From positions 1,488,001 through 1,552,000 of the forward strand of contig NC_087077.1 of NCBI RefSeq assembly GCF_026151205.1: a stretch of 64,000 nt of DNA, given 5' to 3'. Positions 1-12,500 of the stretch are shown here, one piece after another (within the stretch, counting starts at the first letter, position 1; every line of letters starts with the position of its first letter). Source of the DNA: Bolinopsis microptera (Eukaryota; Ctenophora; Tentaculata; Lobata; Bolinopsidae). A program made the position numbers and the translations under genes. Under the pieces are notes generated by a model. The model saw nothing but the letters and a program-made list of their open reading frames with translations. It did no database searches and had not been told where the DNA came from.

Positions 1-563
1 GGGCCTTTTCACAAGAATTTTCTTGAAATTTGGGCGAGCGATTTAGTGGGAGTGGTTTTATACCCTATGTGTGACTTTTAGAAACGAACAGTGTAGCTTT
101 AAAAGAGCAAGACCACAATCTTAACTGAACTGTATCAAATATCTCACCTCCATATTGGGATCTAATACGAGTTTTAGATACAATCCACGCTTAATTTACA
201 CTTTGAAATTGCCGTCTACAGCTCCCTGCCAAGTGAGCGACAGATTTATGATAATGTTAAATTGCAGTTTATCGAGATCTACGTTGCTGTGTATACGAAC
301 AAATAAACCTTCTTGATAATGAATCACGAACCTTATGCCTACCCAGTACCCACCCTATAATTCATAACTAATAACTCCCCGGACCACCAGAAACTCATTT
401 GTTTTTCAATTATAAACCGACTGCTCTTCCCCGAGGTTTTAAATTTCAAATAACCAGGCTGCTGGGTATCGCTGTCACGAGCTGATCACGTGGTAGTAAC
501 CGTCACCTTTTGTTCTGATAAGACCTTGTTAAATTGTGCAAATCTTTAATTCAAACGTTGCCA
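1..563. other. non-coding, nothing recognised
   Basis: AT-rich sequence without a convincing exon, repeat or RNA gene. One CACGTG palindrome lies near 487. Confidence 0.5.
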
Positions 564-701
564 ATGCCGGGTACTGCCAGTATCAGGGTGGGCTCCGTGG
601 AGTTTCCTCAGTATGTATGGGGCCATTTAACCGGCCAGAGCATGGCTCTGATGGTGTTTAACACTTCGCGCTACGTTGATCTGTACTTTGACATGATATA
701 A
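564..701 (+). CDS. small ORF or first exon, 45 aa, unrecognised
   Basis: An ATG at 564 opens a 45-codon frame closed by TAA at 699-701. The codons are less AT-rich than the flanks, and the predicted peptide is mixed (begins MPGTASIRVGSVEF, ends RYVDLYFDMI) rather than low complexity, which is why I list it. There is one N-glycosylation-type triplet (NTS), but no signal peptide or known domain. The Kozak context is weak (C at -3). It could be a short protein, a terminal exon or a chance frame. No partner exon was found nearby. Confidence 0.25.
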   Translation: MPGTASIRVGSVEFPQYVWGHLTGQSMALMVFNTSRYVDLYFDMI

Positions 702-1059
702 TGTCCCATTGTACTCAAGTCGCTAACGATCAGAGATATTACAATGTTTGACGGTATTGATGATTGATCGATTTGGTGATTCAACTCACCAACTCAGTTT
801 AGATTTCTCTTTGTGTTGTGTCTTCTTTGTCATTTTGAACAGATTAAAAAAAAGTTAAATTAAAATTTGACCTGTTTATTACGTCGTTTAACTTGTTAAC
901 TCTCGATTAGGATGTTACGATATAAATCGATTTAAATGAATAAAACGCCCGTTTTGTCGGAAAGTTATATTTAGTGGAAACTGACTTAAGTTGGCACTTT
1001 GTTTTACTTCCTGTGGAAGCTGTAAATCTTAAATTAGTAAACTTGAGTCATGGTCTATT

Positions 1060-1640
1060 TATTGTAATGCCCCGTTTTCTGCTTCACTTTTTTGTTTTCG
1101 TCAGACTTTTGTGTACGGGTTTTCTCCAGACTTACTTAATTTCATCAGACGTATGTGTTTTCAACAGTCGCACGCGTTTGCATATTATTAATTATCTTTC
1201 CTTTGCCTTTTAATAATAATTACACAAGCCGGGTTCCTTTTCGATAGCTAGAGACAGAGTTTCACAATACTCACAAATCGGAAGGGCTATTGTAATTGAT
1301 TATTATATTCGTTTAAAAAACTAAATACTTTTCAAATTTTACAGATTACAGCAATGAATTAATAAAATGAATTTTATAAAAATCGAAATGCATTTTAATT
1401 TTCGAAATGCACAATTAATTTTCTGCTTCAATTTTGTGTTTTCGTCAGAGTCAGACTTTCGTAATACTAATATTTCTCCAGACGTATTTTTTGCATCTGT
1501 CGTACTCTTATATGTTTTCAACAGTCGCATGCGTTTTTTTATTAACATTTTATGATTTCATCCGACCAAAGCAATGATCTTTCCTCTGCCTTTTAATAAT
1601 AATTACATCAACCAGAATTCTTTTCAATCAAGTTGTTCAT
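1060..1640. repeat. diverged tandem duplication (about 200-bp copies)
   Basis: Roughly 1060-1260 and 1420-1640 are alignable. Both carry 'ttttcaacagtcgca', then 'cctttgccttttaataat' or its one-base variant, then a short run with 'ttccttttc' or 'ttcttttc'. The copies have diverged by indels and substitutions, so the duplication is old. Short ORFs on both strands here look incidental. Confidence 0.6.
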
Positions 1641-1930
1641 CATACGCGAATCAGAACCTATATAAGTCGGAGGGGTATAATTGATTATGGAGTCCTTACA
1701 TTAACTTATATAAGTATAACTAATCAACGTCACACTGATATAGTATTCAGAAAAGTAAATTGTTGGATTTACATACCATTTGCCATGCCAAATACCTTCA
1801 GTTTTCGATTACTGAACCAACATAATGTCCAGTTGAGACTGACAATAATTCACTGATCTACTTGTAGACTCAAGACTACACAGTCTACATCTGTCTTCTC
1901 TCGGAATACCGGGATTACCAAAACTACTGG

Positions 1931-2105
1931 CCAATCCCAGCTCAGTATTACAATATTTTGGTCACGTGCTCAGCAACGCTAGCCAATCCCAGCTCAGTAT
2001 TACAATATTTTGGTCACGTGCTCAGCAACGCTAGCCAATCCCAGCTCAGTATTACAATATTTTGGTCACGTGCTGAGCAACGCTAGCCAATCACAGCTTA
2101 GCGTG
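1931..2105. repeat. 52-bp tandem repeat, 3 full copies plus a partial
   Basis: Units start at 1931, 1983 and 2035, with a diverged partial copy at about 2087. Each unit holds CCAATCCCAG, GGTCACGTGCT and CAACGCTAG, so a CCAAT box and a palindromic E-box recur every 52 bp. Confidence 0.85.
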
Positions 2106-2119
2106 GTGCCCACGTGCAG

Positions 2120-4680
2120 ACCAAACAATAAACATGTTAGTCGAGCTCCGCGGGCCGGTGTTAGCAATAGTGTTTGTTAACAGCTGATTGCTATAATCAC
2201 AGTTTCCTACAGCAAATAATCACAGCTTCCCCAAAAATAATATCACACTTCATTATTTTTGACTGTATATGCGGCAAACTTTCTACGATTAAACTATTTT
2301 TACTTTTTACTTTATATATGTTTACTTCATTGTTCGCATGTGATTTGCTTAGTCAGGTAAGACTAAGTGTAGCTCCCATCGGTCCCCCAATTCCTGCTTA
2401 TCACAATGCGTATGTAGTATATTTTATGCTAATTACTACAAATCTATTGCAATTATGATCAGGGGACCTTGATCTCCACAGTAACGTGCGCCGACCAGAA
2501 CTGACACAACTCTAGAACTGCATTTGAAACCCTATTTGGGCAAACAGACCGTTGATAGTTGATAATTGATATGCAAACCATGCAAAACCAGTTACCTGAT
2601 TTACCTGATTCACTGAAGCTATAAATACCTGAAAGCTTATTTGTGTGACCATCATGGCTTTTAACGACTTGAATATTAAACAGATAATGGATTTAGAATA
2701 CGCAACTATAATATTTCGCATTTGATGATCTGAGAAGTGGTCGTATATTGGTCAGCCACGGAAAAGCCAAATCTCAACCTGGTACAATAGCTGGCAATTA
2801 TCCGTCTCAGATTTAGTCACAACCACGATCAGTAGTCTGAGCAACAGTGGGGAGCATGCTTGTTATTACACGTGACAGTTCTTCTGGGACTTGATTGGAC
2901 AATGGTACTGGAAACTGATTTTCGCTGACACGTGTCAGAAAAATAAAACATGATTAAACTCCCACATGTATGAGTATCCACAGTCCACACCTATTTAGTG
3001 AAATGCCCATCTCAACCTCAAACCTGAATATGGGTCTTGTAATGTTAAATGTTACCACGTTTTTAGTTTACACTTAAACATCTTTCAATGACTAACAATG
3101 TTATGTAAAAGCCAAAACAGTTAGTTCTTTGTACATTGCATAAATTGTAAATATGTGGGATGACAGATCATCAGATCATGCGTTATATAGATTTTCTTCT
3201 ATTATATACGAAACCCCGGAAAGCTGTTGTACGTCGTACAGTTTTCCTGGTCTCGGTTATTTCTTTCGAATTCATGTTTATGATCTATATATCTACAATC
3301 TAGATATGTCAGAATCAACTGTTTAACGAGATACTATTGCGCTTGCCTCAGCTGGTCATTAACTGTCCAACTATCAAATTTTAAACTGCCAAAAGGCAAA
3401 AACATGCAATATGACGTGCAGATGAAGCTCCGTATAGTCTCGGTTCATGAATTGTTCACATCGGGTAACCTTTAAACGATATGGTTGCCACAGGCTCCCC
3501 AAGTTCTAATGGCAGGGTTTAATCTTAGAACTCACGACATATCTGTCATTACGTCGTATCTATAAAGTTCAGTGCTATCTTAGCATCATTAATGTGAATT
3601 TAAACAGCAATCGTCATGCTACTTCTAAAACTGCAACTGTAATTACCAAGATAAAATCCATACTTAACAGAAAGCCGGCACTCGGTCCAGACTTTCATGT
3701 CTAGCAATGAACCCCTGTTCAGACTGTTCAGCAAAGTGAATCTCGGTATAGATATTTATTTACCAACTTAGAATTCCATGCTGACTATCGAGCAGTGTTT
3801 CTCTGTGCTAAGATTATTATTGCACACATACAAGGCCACATATCTGTTTTATATCCTCTTTCCAATGATAGAACATGATCAAATGATTAAAAAATCTCAC
3901 TTGCATTGCATACCCACCATCAGCGGCTCCGTCGTGGCCATTGACCAAACTTACCTGCACCACGTGCCAAAATTTGTAAACTCTACACAGTTTATCAAAT
4001 TGTCGCGATTTTCACCGAAACACCACACACACACTTCCACGATCACGAGATCAAAACATCCCTCCTCCCTGATAGTGATTGGCTAGTGGTACCCACGTGG
4101 TTCCACCCGGCCCTGCTGTTGGTCCGTGCCACCTCCGTTTCTTCTGTCGATCCGGAAGTCGTCTTCACATTTACTAATGTGTTGTGACAGTGAATTTGTT
4201 GCCAGGGTAACGTAGCAGTAGGTGCACGTGTTAGAATCATGACAAATGGGAGTAGGAAGGTGCACTTTGGTTGGGAGTTCGACCAAGCCCCCACGGCTAA
4301 CTTGCAGCTGGTACGGTGTCATATTCCTTGCCCTACTTCTAGAGTACCTATTACAGTTCGCCGCAGTTTTTGTAGCCTGAATATCTCTTGAAATCAACCA
4401 CTTAAGACCAAGACTTCTGAAATGTGCCCATGCCATTCTGTTTTGTGACAGTTTTTCTTACATTTATTCTTGTCATTTGGAAAAATTGTCTCTAACTAAT
4501 CTGTTGTAACTAAAGATGTGATTTTACACCCACTCCAAATTTAACCTGTTTTTCATAACAGGAAGGTTCTAATACCACCCACGTGAAAAGAAAACCTGCA
4601 TTTCTCACCTCTTTTATCTGGCTGACAAGTCAATCCATTGTTGCTCTTCCTGCTTCGACAGCAAAGTGAGTTACTGTTAT
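2120..4680. other. intergenic, no supported gene
   Basis: Only short scattered frames occur here, without domains or splice partners. Several CACGTG palindromes are present (2871, 2930, 3962, 4093, 4226, 4581). The minus-strand frame around 4083-4436 has a C-x2-C...H-x4-C spacing, but nothing around it supports a zinc-finger protein. Confidence 0.45.
2861..2950. mobile_element. short CACGTG-ended palindromic repeat, copy 1
   Basis: About 90 bp bounded by ACACGTGACAG on the left and CTGACACGTGTCAG on the right, with a CCAAT-type box inside. A second copy lies at 51104-51198 with matching order and spacing (CACGTGACAGT, TTGATTGG, CACGTG near the right end). A two-copy family with inverted ends fits a very short MITE. 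Confidence 0.5.
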
Positions 4681-4694
4681 ATCAAGCCCTGATT

Positions 4695-4726
4695 CTACTC
4701 TCTCTCTCTCTTTATCTCTCTCTCTA
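4695..4726. repeat. CT-rich microsatellite
   Basis: An interrupted (CT)n tract. Confidence 0.8.
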
Positions 4727-5242
4727 CCTTCACAGTCCACACATACATTTTATTTAATGCTTTACTGTGATCTCTTTCTGGCTGTTACAGAAATTCTACC
4801 GTTTGTATTACATATTATGTGATTTGCAGCGATCCAATTTGTTGCACCAGAAACGTGTTCATCTGCATCATAACAATTAACAATTACAACTATTTTGACT
4901 TCTCAACGCTCGACGTTGAATACTTGCTCGCAGGTTGTCAGTGAGATCTAATGAATTGAGGGACATATTTCTGTTGTTCATACATGTTTCATATAAGGTG
5001 TCGTCGCTCCCTACGATTAACAATATATTGTGGTAGATTGTGGTAGATTGCCAGGATGCGTGTGCACCTTAACTATTGTGACATGGGAGTGGAAGATGTC
5101 GTCAAATCAAACTTTACTTAGGTCATTGACTCCTCCTCTTGTCTTTTTGTTCTATATTTTCTACTTTAATCCTCGTGAACCCTCGTTGTGTTTTACGACC
5201 TATCCCGTGTTATTTTATTAGACACAATGCTCGGTCCCTTTT

Positions 5243-5483
5243 ACCTTACAAGACATATTTATGGCGGCCTAATTTGCGACGACAGAAATTTTGGCGGTCC
5301 GAAAATATGGCGAAATTGAACAAAAAGCGTCAAATTTCGGACGTCACAGAAAATAAGGGTATTTTTCATCATTTTTTGTGACAGTAAGCAGTAAGGAAAT
5401 TTCTGAAATTCGGTAAAATCATGTTCAAACTTAGTCTGTATTAAGACTTTCATGTTAGCACATACATGTATTTTAATGCAAAT

Positions 5484-5520
<37 letters not shown>

Positions 5521-6458
5521 ACCATATTAAAGTATATTAAAGTATATCCCCGGGTCAAAATCGGAAAAAATCCTACATTTTAATATACTTTAATATACCT
5601 ACAATTAGAAGATTTATATTCTTCGTTAAGATTTACATGATGAACTATATTTTTCACTCAGATCCGCAAGATAAGCCTGTTTTAGGACTAGTACATGAAT
5701 TTCCATCCAGATTGGTAAAAAATTGGCTGAGCTATGAGCTTTAAAAAATATGCCCATATTTGGGCATACGCTTTTGCCCAAATTCGCTTTTGACAAAATT
5801 CGATAAAATTTCAATATTTTTTAATGAGACTAACTCTATGTGAAAGATATAACTCAGTGTTTGTTGAATATAGTGGATACTAAGTAAAAAGACCTCCATG
5901 AACAAAATTGGGAAAATTGCACATAATATCTCGGTTCGGAATACTAGCCAAAATGACTTCATTAAAATTGAAATAACTCCATCAGTTTTCAATATTTTTT
6001 CAAGAACTTTTTGGAATAGATTAAGAATTGCATTTCAAGCTTATTTTGGGCAACAATTTTTGAAGTAGGCCTCCAAGGAGATAGGGATATATTAAAGTAT
6101 ATTGTAGGTATATCAAAGTATATCCCCGGGTCAAAATCGGGAAAAATCCTACATTTTAATATACTTTAATATGGTTGCCCCCCCCCCCCCCTCCCAAATT
6201 TAAACTGTATTGCTTGACATTCAATTCGTCATTGGTGTGGTGATAATTTGTCCCAAGATGCCAGAATTTATTTATTTATTTTACTTGATATTACTTTTTA
6301 GAAACAAAATAAAGCAGTGAAGGCACAGTCATTGAAATAAGCTAAAAGATAATGCGACGGATTCTAGTACGACGACCGAAATTTTGGCGGTCCGAAAATA
6401 TGGCGAAATTTTCGGAAAACCGCCACATTTCGTACGTTATAAATATGTCTTGTAAGGT
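5243..6458. mobile_element. nested palindromic MITE-like element
   Basis: The outer 19-bp ends are exact inverted repeats: 'accttacaagacatattta' at 5243-5261 and its complement at 6440-6458. Just inside each end the motif 'ttttggcggtccgaaaatat' recurs in direct orientation (about 5290 and 6385). A second element lies within (5486-6195), so this looks like an insertion into an older one. No transposase reading frame is visible, and I could not define a target-site duplication. Confidence 0.6.
5486..6195. mobile_element. inner element with poly-G/poly-C ends
   Basis: A 33-nt G run (5486-5518) followed by 'caaccatattaaagtatatt' is mirrored on the right by 'aatatactttaatatggttg' followed by a C run (from 6178). 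Next to both ends the motif 'tatccccgggtcaaaatcgg' recurs (near 5545 and 6120). The interior is AT-rich without a conserved protein. Its relatives in ending type are at 17613 and 21217. Confidence 0.6.
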
Positions 6459-6569
6459 ATAGGACAAGTCAACATGTTTTGATTAAAATTAAGATAGAGC
6501 AAGTAACTTTTATTTACAGCATCTTATATTTAATATCATATATTCGGACACGAAGGGAAACATACAATG

Positions 6570-6812
6570 TTAGGCTTGAATCTTTTGTAAATATATATTC
6601 AAACAATGATAGTAGTCTAATTCGGAGACATTGCCAGTTTTAAGCTCAGATAAACTTCTCAGAAAGTGTGAGTCAAGCTGATTCAAACAGTATTCAACGA
6701 ACTTGTTATCTCTTGTCCCAAACTTTTGTGCGAACTTGAAAAGATCTACAAAGTTATCCACCGTTATGATCTCACCGAACATTAGCTGAGCATAGTTCTG
6801 CAACCACTTCAC
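6570..6812 (-). pseudogene. BTB/BACK-like fragment (single exon or relic)
   Basis: The frame reads FGEIITVDNFVDLFKFAQKF, then DNKFVEYCLNQLDSHF. This matches the second half of a BTB/POZ fold going into BACK (strand, then NxxDLxxxAxxF helix, then xxxCxxxL helix). The frame is open only back to a stop near 6842, and no ATG is well placed. A splice acceptor (CTATCTAG) sits just upstream at about 6813, so it may be an internal exon whose partners I cannot find, or a retroposed fragment. It is about 80 residues, whereas a full BTB domain is near 100. Confidence 0.35.
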
Positions 6813-7087
6813 TAGATAGCGTGTAGCAAAGTTGTAAGTTTCAATTCCTTAATGTTCCCACTTGATTTCACCGCAATATAAACTCCTAACGATCTTTCTC
6901 AGGGTGTTCGTCAAAATCAGGTGACAATTTGATATTGGTAGTAGTGTTTCGATCGGTTTCTGGCACCCAGACCTCCTCCACCTCTAAAATGTCGCTGGTC
7001 AAGGCAAGAATCAATCCATGGCAATATATAATTGCGCATTTTCAGATTGCACTGACTTATTATTAGTGGTAATCTTATTGGTTCAGT

Positions 7088-7215
7088 TGGATAACCGCCC
7101 TTCCATTGGTCCAGGGGTAACGGATCCGAATCCCAGTGCAGGGGTAAGATCTAAAGGTCAGCTGTCACTCACTAAACCACGCTGTGAGTGGTAGAGGGCT
7201 CTCATTAGACCTTCG
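7088..7215 (+). mobile_element. tRNA-derived SINE fragment
   Basis: 'tggataaccgc' resembles an A box and 'ggatccgaatccc' a B box, about 38 bp apart, as in tRNA-SINE heads. The downstream 'gtcactcactaaacca' is shared, with one substitution, with the SINE at 23.2-23.5 kb (there on the minus strand). The 3' end is not defined. Confidence 0.5.
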
Positions 7216-7320
7216 AAAATAGCACGAGTAGATAGCAGAGTTGTGTTTCATTTAAATCTGTACCAAAAGGACTATGCCGTTATGTTTTGGAAAAGGAGAC
7301 AGCACCTCGACCTCTAGAAA

Positions 7321-7915
7321 TTAGCACGCAAGGGTTGCTGAGCATTCATTCCTTCACTGAGCACGCAAGGGTTGCTGAGCATTCATTCCTTCACTGAGCA
7401 TGGAAGGATGTAGGAGTTTTAGCACGCAAGGGTTGCTGAGCATTCATTCCTTCACTGAGCATGGAAGGATGTAGGAGTTTTAGCACGCAAGGGTTGCTGA
7501 GCATTCATTCCTTCACTGAGCATGGAAGGATGTAGGAGTTTTAGCACGCAAGGGTTGCTGAGCATTCATTCCTTCACTGAGCATGGAAGGATGTAGGAGT
7601 TTTAGCACGCAAGGGTTGCTGAGCATTCATTCCTTCACTGAGCATGGAAGGATGTAGGAGGGTCGCTGAGCATTCATTCCTTCACTGAGCATGGTAGGGT
7701 GTAGGAGATAAGCACGCAAGGGTTGCTGAACATTCATTCCTTCACTGAGCATGGTAGGATGTAGGAGTTTTAACCTTCACTAAGGGTTGCTGAGTATTCA
7801 TTCCTTCACTGAGCATGGTAGGATGTAGGAGACATTAGCACGCAAGGGTTGCTGAGCATTCATTCCTTCACTGAGCATGGAAGGATGTAGGAGTTTTAAC
7901 CTTCACTATATCAAG
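7321..7915. repeat. 61-bp minisatellite
   Basis: About ten units of 61 bp begin with AGCACGCAAGGGTTGCTGAG and end with GATGTAGGAGTTTT (starts at 7421, 7482, 7543 and 7604). Edge units are shortened or recombined, for example a 38-bp unit at 7323-7360 and a unit lacking its head near 7660. Confidence 0.9.
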
Positions 7916-8266
7916 TTAATTGATCAATATTTATTGGCATTTACCTGCAACCTGCTGAACAGCTTTGTTCCAGTCTCACGAACTAATCGCTGTAAAATAT
8001 CGTGACTGGATACAAAAAAAGAGATTTATTCCCGAGCCGCGTGTCACTATTTGACACATGCTATTGTCACTCCAAGAACCGACACATCCAACCAGCTAAT
8101 CAGCCATCAGTCACGTGACCACAGGACAATCCCACATGATGTTGCCTGGGTGACGGCTGCCCAATAGGAGGTCGAGGTTTTGTGCACGTGCATCTGAAAA
8201 CAGCGTATCTAGATGTGTTTTAGTGTGAACCCGCACGCGCCGTTTCTCCCGCCGCTTGACATGCTG

Positions 8267-8517
8267 CCTGACCGATCCCATAAGTTTTATTCTAAAATTT
8301 GAACCTCTACCCTTACCCAGTTGAGCTCGAACCACACAGTTGTATTCCGCTGACCGATCTCATAAGTTTTATTCTAAAATTTGAACCTCTACCCTTACCC
8401 AGTTGAGCTCGAACCACACAGTTGTATTCCGCTGACCGATCTCATAAGTTTTATTCTAAAATGTGAACCTCTACCCTTACCCAGTTGAGCTGGAACCACA
8501 GAGTTGTATTCCGCTGA
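8267..8517. repeat. 82-bp tandem repeat, 3 copies
   Basis: ACCGATC recurs at 8271, 8353 and 8435, followed by near-identical units ending in GTTGTATTCCGCTGAC. Copies differ by only a few bases. Confidence 0.9.
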
Positions 8518-9540
8518 CGTTTAACTACTGTTTTAGACCGGATAAGTAGGTCTAGTCAGGTTAAAGACTCCCTCCGTTGCTAAGTGAGGGAGGCGTTGCT
8601 AAGTGAGGGAGCCGTGCTCACGTGTGATGATCACAGCTTTTATGATGTCCAAGCTCATGGTTTTCTGGTTAAACCATGCCTGGACTCCTAACTGAAATAA
8701 TGCTTGGTTCTTGTTAAAGTGGATTTTCCGTTTTCCTGCAGCACCCGCCTCTAACTAGCTCTAATCTATTGGAGATTAGGCTGGTGCTAGGGCCTTACTA
8801 TTTAAGTACTTCGTACTCCTTGTTACACTTAGTTAAAAGCTTCATTTTTATTATTGAGATATTTTCAGCCTGAACACCAGTGAATTTGTTTTAGGGCGGT
8901 CCTGTTTATTTTTGTACTTGAGTTTCTACTTTCTTCCACTTGTTTAAACGATTAAATATCCATCCACCATTTGGTGTAAACTACTCTGGCATCGCATCCT
9001 GTGACGTATCTGGTTCGAGCAGAGAGATGCATTTTTGTGGGCCTGGTAGTGTGGCACACTAAAGTGGTACAGTAACTGAAGTTAGGCAGCACTATAGTTT
9101 AGGTGTGCTCTTCTCGAAAAAGGCTCTACTGACAATGGATACATTATGAACCATTAACTGTATCTTACCAGTTATTAAAGTACCTTACAGTTGTGCTATT
9201 GCTAAAAGTTGCCAATAAATACAATCTTGCTTTAAACTTGAAAGTATAATTATTCCTTACGTTAACATTAAATAGTCTTATATTTTCTTCAATCTGTTTT
9301 TTAAGGAATCGTACTTATTTTTGGAACATAGACCGCTGGACGCCCGAAGTAATTTTATCTCGATCTTCAATTATAAATCCATTTTAAAACTGACAATCTG
9401 CCCACCTTATCGCACATTTTCACCCGGTGTAATGCATGAATGATGCGACCGTACCTGTTGAAACCTATGCTGTTCAATACCTCGCGGTTACTGCATTATA
9501 ATTCATATGTTAAATTCATTATCTTTCTAACGGAATGTTC
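8518..9540. other. non-coding upstream of gene 1
   Basis: No exon recognised. 'gttgctaagtgagggagg' is duplicated at 8575-8612. A promoter for the gene starting at 9570 would be expected in or near this stretch, but I see no decisive core element. Confidence 0.4.
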
Positions 9541-9569
9541 CAGCAGTTGATGTTCACATAACCCGGGTG

Positions 9570-12500
9570 ATGGCCGCCACCAGTTCGATAATACAGTTCC
9601 CTCTGCCTGCCCTCTATCCCGACCAGTTTACCAAAAATAACATTCCTCACTACCCGCCTACAGACACCTTCCAGACCAGCCAGGTTTGTTGTTTGATTTG
9701 CTTTAGATCGCTATGTTTTGTTGGGCATTTTAGCAGGGACGTAGCCAGGATTTTTCTTTGAGGGGGGCTGTCGGCGAGCGTAGCGAGCCGACGCGTCCAA
9801 TCAAGCTGCGCAGCGAGCGAAGCGAGCAAGCTGTGGCAGGGGTCTGGGGGCGCAGCCCCCAGCGGGGTCCAGGGGCGGAGCCCCTTGGCGGGGGCTAGGG
9901 GGGCGCAGCCCCCCCGGAAATTTTTTGCGAAACAGGGTGTTTTAGACGACATTTGGCATTAAAGAAATTTGTAGGACAGCAATAAACTGGGATTGAAAAG
10001 AATCAAGTACTCACGTAAATTTGGTAACTTCACAACAGCAATCTGCATTCTTCAATCAGAATTTACGACTTACTCAGGCCTCATCGTCTTAAGATTTTTA
10101 CATTTCCTACGGTCTAGGGGACACTATTGACTATAATTATAGAAGTCTTCTAGAATGTTTGCTTGGATTTAATGACATATATTTACTAATCCACAGTTCA
10201 AATCTTTGACTGACTGCAGTCATAAACACAGCCCAGTTACCAGGCGACCATGGGGACTAGGGGGCTTATCTTTTTTCTGGGGCTCGATTTTTTCCGGGGG
10301 GGGGGGGGGGCTGCCGCCCCCCTAGCCCCCCCTGGCTACGTGCCTGCATTTTAGTATTTCATCGACGAATAGTTAACGAAATAACCAGGTTAAGAGTCAT
10401 GTTTATCGCTGTTTTCTCATGTTGTACTATAATCAGGAGTTGTGCAGCGAATACACAGATTATTGGTTATCAACCTGGTATCTTATCTCCCCTAAATAGG
10501 GTCTGATAAAATGAAGAATTGTATCTAAAATTTAAAATTTACAGTTACCGGCCATTAATATTTCCTTTGATACGTTCAATACTATAAACATAATGACATA
10601 ATTACATAATTACAGGTACCGTTCCAATTTAAAGAGCCCCCTCCTCCCGGAGGAATGGGACACCACCCTTACCAGTACCAGTTTGGGGGCATGCCGGGGT
10701 ACCCGGTTGAGCAGCAAGCAATGTCACATTGGAACTTTGGGGCTGCAATCCAGGTTAGGAATCAGTCTATCTATTAGTTTAGTATTTTTCTGACATTATT
10801 CTAAAGTACCGTGAAACATTGTGAATATACTGAGAGGTATACAAGTTGTTGACTTCATGCTTCTGAAGCTGATGGGTAATGTTTGTACCTGGGGTGGACA
10901 CTTGGTACAGGGATTTTAAAACTCCGTTCGAGTGAAATATTAGACTAGCGCTGTGACAGAATGTCACAAAATAGGTGCGACCATCGGAATTTTACTTTGA
11001 CTGCGAAAATGTTTAAATTTTAGCCCTTTTATGAAATTAAATTTACAAAGGGCCATGAATATGATGGCATGATATAATGTGCAGTCGGCTGTCTATAATT
11101 TTAACATGAATGTAGCTAAATATACATAGACATAAGTCTAAAGTCTTTGAACGTTAAAGCTGAAGCCGTTACTGTAATTGTTTTCACTCCTTCCAGGGTT
11201 TCCTTCCATTAATCAACTAACTTAAAACTTGATTAGTCGTAAAAATGTTGATGACTGAAGTGCTCAGCATCCAGTCCGTGGTCATCAGAGTATGAATAAT
11301 ATTAATACTTTGCCTAAACTTGCTGTTTAGCTACTAAAAAGCAAGTTTAGGCATGTTAACCATCAAGATTCAAGCTGTATGTGATTCCTTTTCATAATAT
11401 TTATTTACTCGCTGTTTTCAATTTGTCATGCAACCCGATAATGGGAACCGAGATCATAGTTATTAGCCAGTAGAATGGCAAATCGGTGACATAATGATAA
11501 ACATGAACATATGACGGTGCTTTCATGAAACTGTTGCAACAGGTGGCAGGAATCACTTAGGAGCTTGCAGCTTACTATAATCGAATGATATTGACAAATG
11601 AAACAAGGTGTGCTTCTGTAGAAAGTTCATATGATGGGGCACTACGAACTTCCAGTCAGGTTCATGCTTGTCGCCCTCATTACATAGTAAGATAGTAAGC
11701 TGGCAAATGCATCACATTATGAAATCTGCATCTACAAACCTACACGAACTAACTAACATAACCTCAACAGAGCTAATACTCTATATATTGTATATCACAA
11801 ACACACCTACGATATTTCCGTCCATTGTCCAGCACAGAAGGCCAAGGTGGAACATGTGCCCGGTCCCATAGCACATATAACAGTTTCTGCATTTAAAAAA
11901 CAAGATTGTAACCATTACTCGCTGCAATAAACACTGTTCCAATTGAGGATAATACCGTTTTTCTCAGGGCATAGTACCAGAACCAGAAAGGTTTGGTGAT
12001 CTGTGCGAGAAGGGACTGGTCCCCATAATAACAACAGCAACCCACGAGGTGACAACTAACCAACCAACCCCTGCAGATAACCTGCCTCTTATAAACCCTG
12101 CTAATATTAAGGTTCGTCTACCTGTAACTCTCCCATATTAATACATACGTATACTCGTAATAGAAGCCACTGGCATCTGGCAATACTGGATTTCCTGGGC
12201 TACAAGTCTTCACTCTAGATCCATTCTTCTAAGCTATGTCTATCCCAGTATTTCAGCATTTGATCCAGAATGTTTCCTTTAATTTCTAACCCTAAATCCT
12301 ACACAGAGTGAACCGCTGAAGATCCTGCCACCACTAAGCTGTGAGACAACCTACGTCACGACCTCCCAGCCTCTGATGTGTCACAGCACTGTTGGGCCCT
12401 GTACCAACACCCTGCCTACATCACTGGACTACAACTATACTCCCTGCTCTTCTGATCAGGTGCAGTTAATTAATATTACTAATTACTACTAATTACTACT

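Noticed and set aside
4083-4436. Minus-strand frame with C-x2-C...H-x4-C spacing, possible zinc finger
   Set aside because: A single chance-level pattern without hydrophobic core positions, linker or other exons.
8111-8335. 74-codon minus-strand frame with KRREKRRVR
   Set aside because: It partly overlaps the 82-bp repeat and has no family resemblance; the basic run is short.
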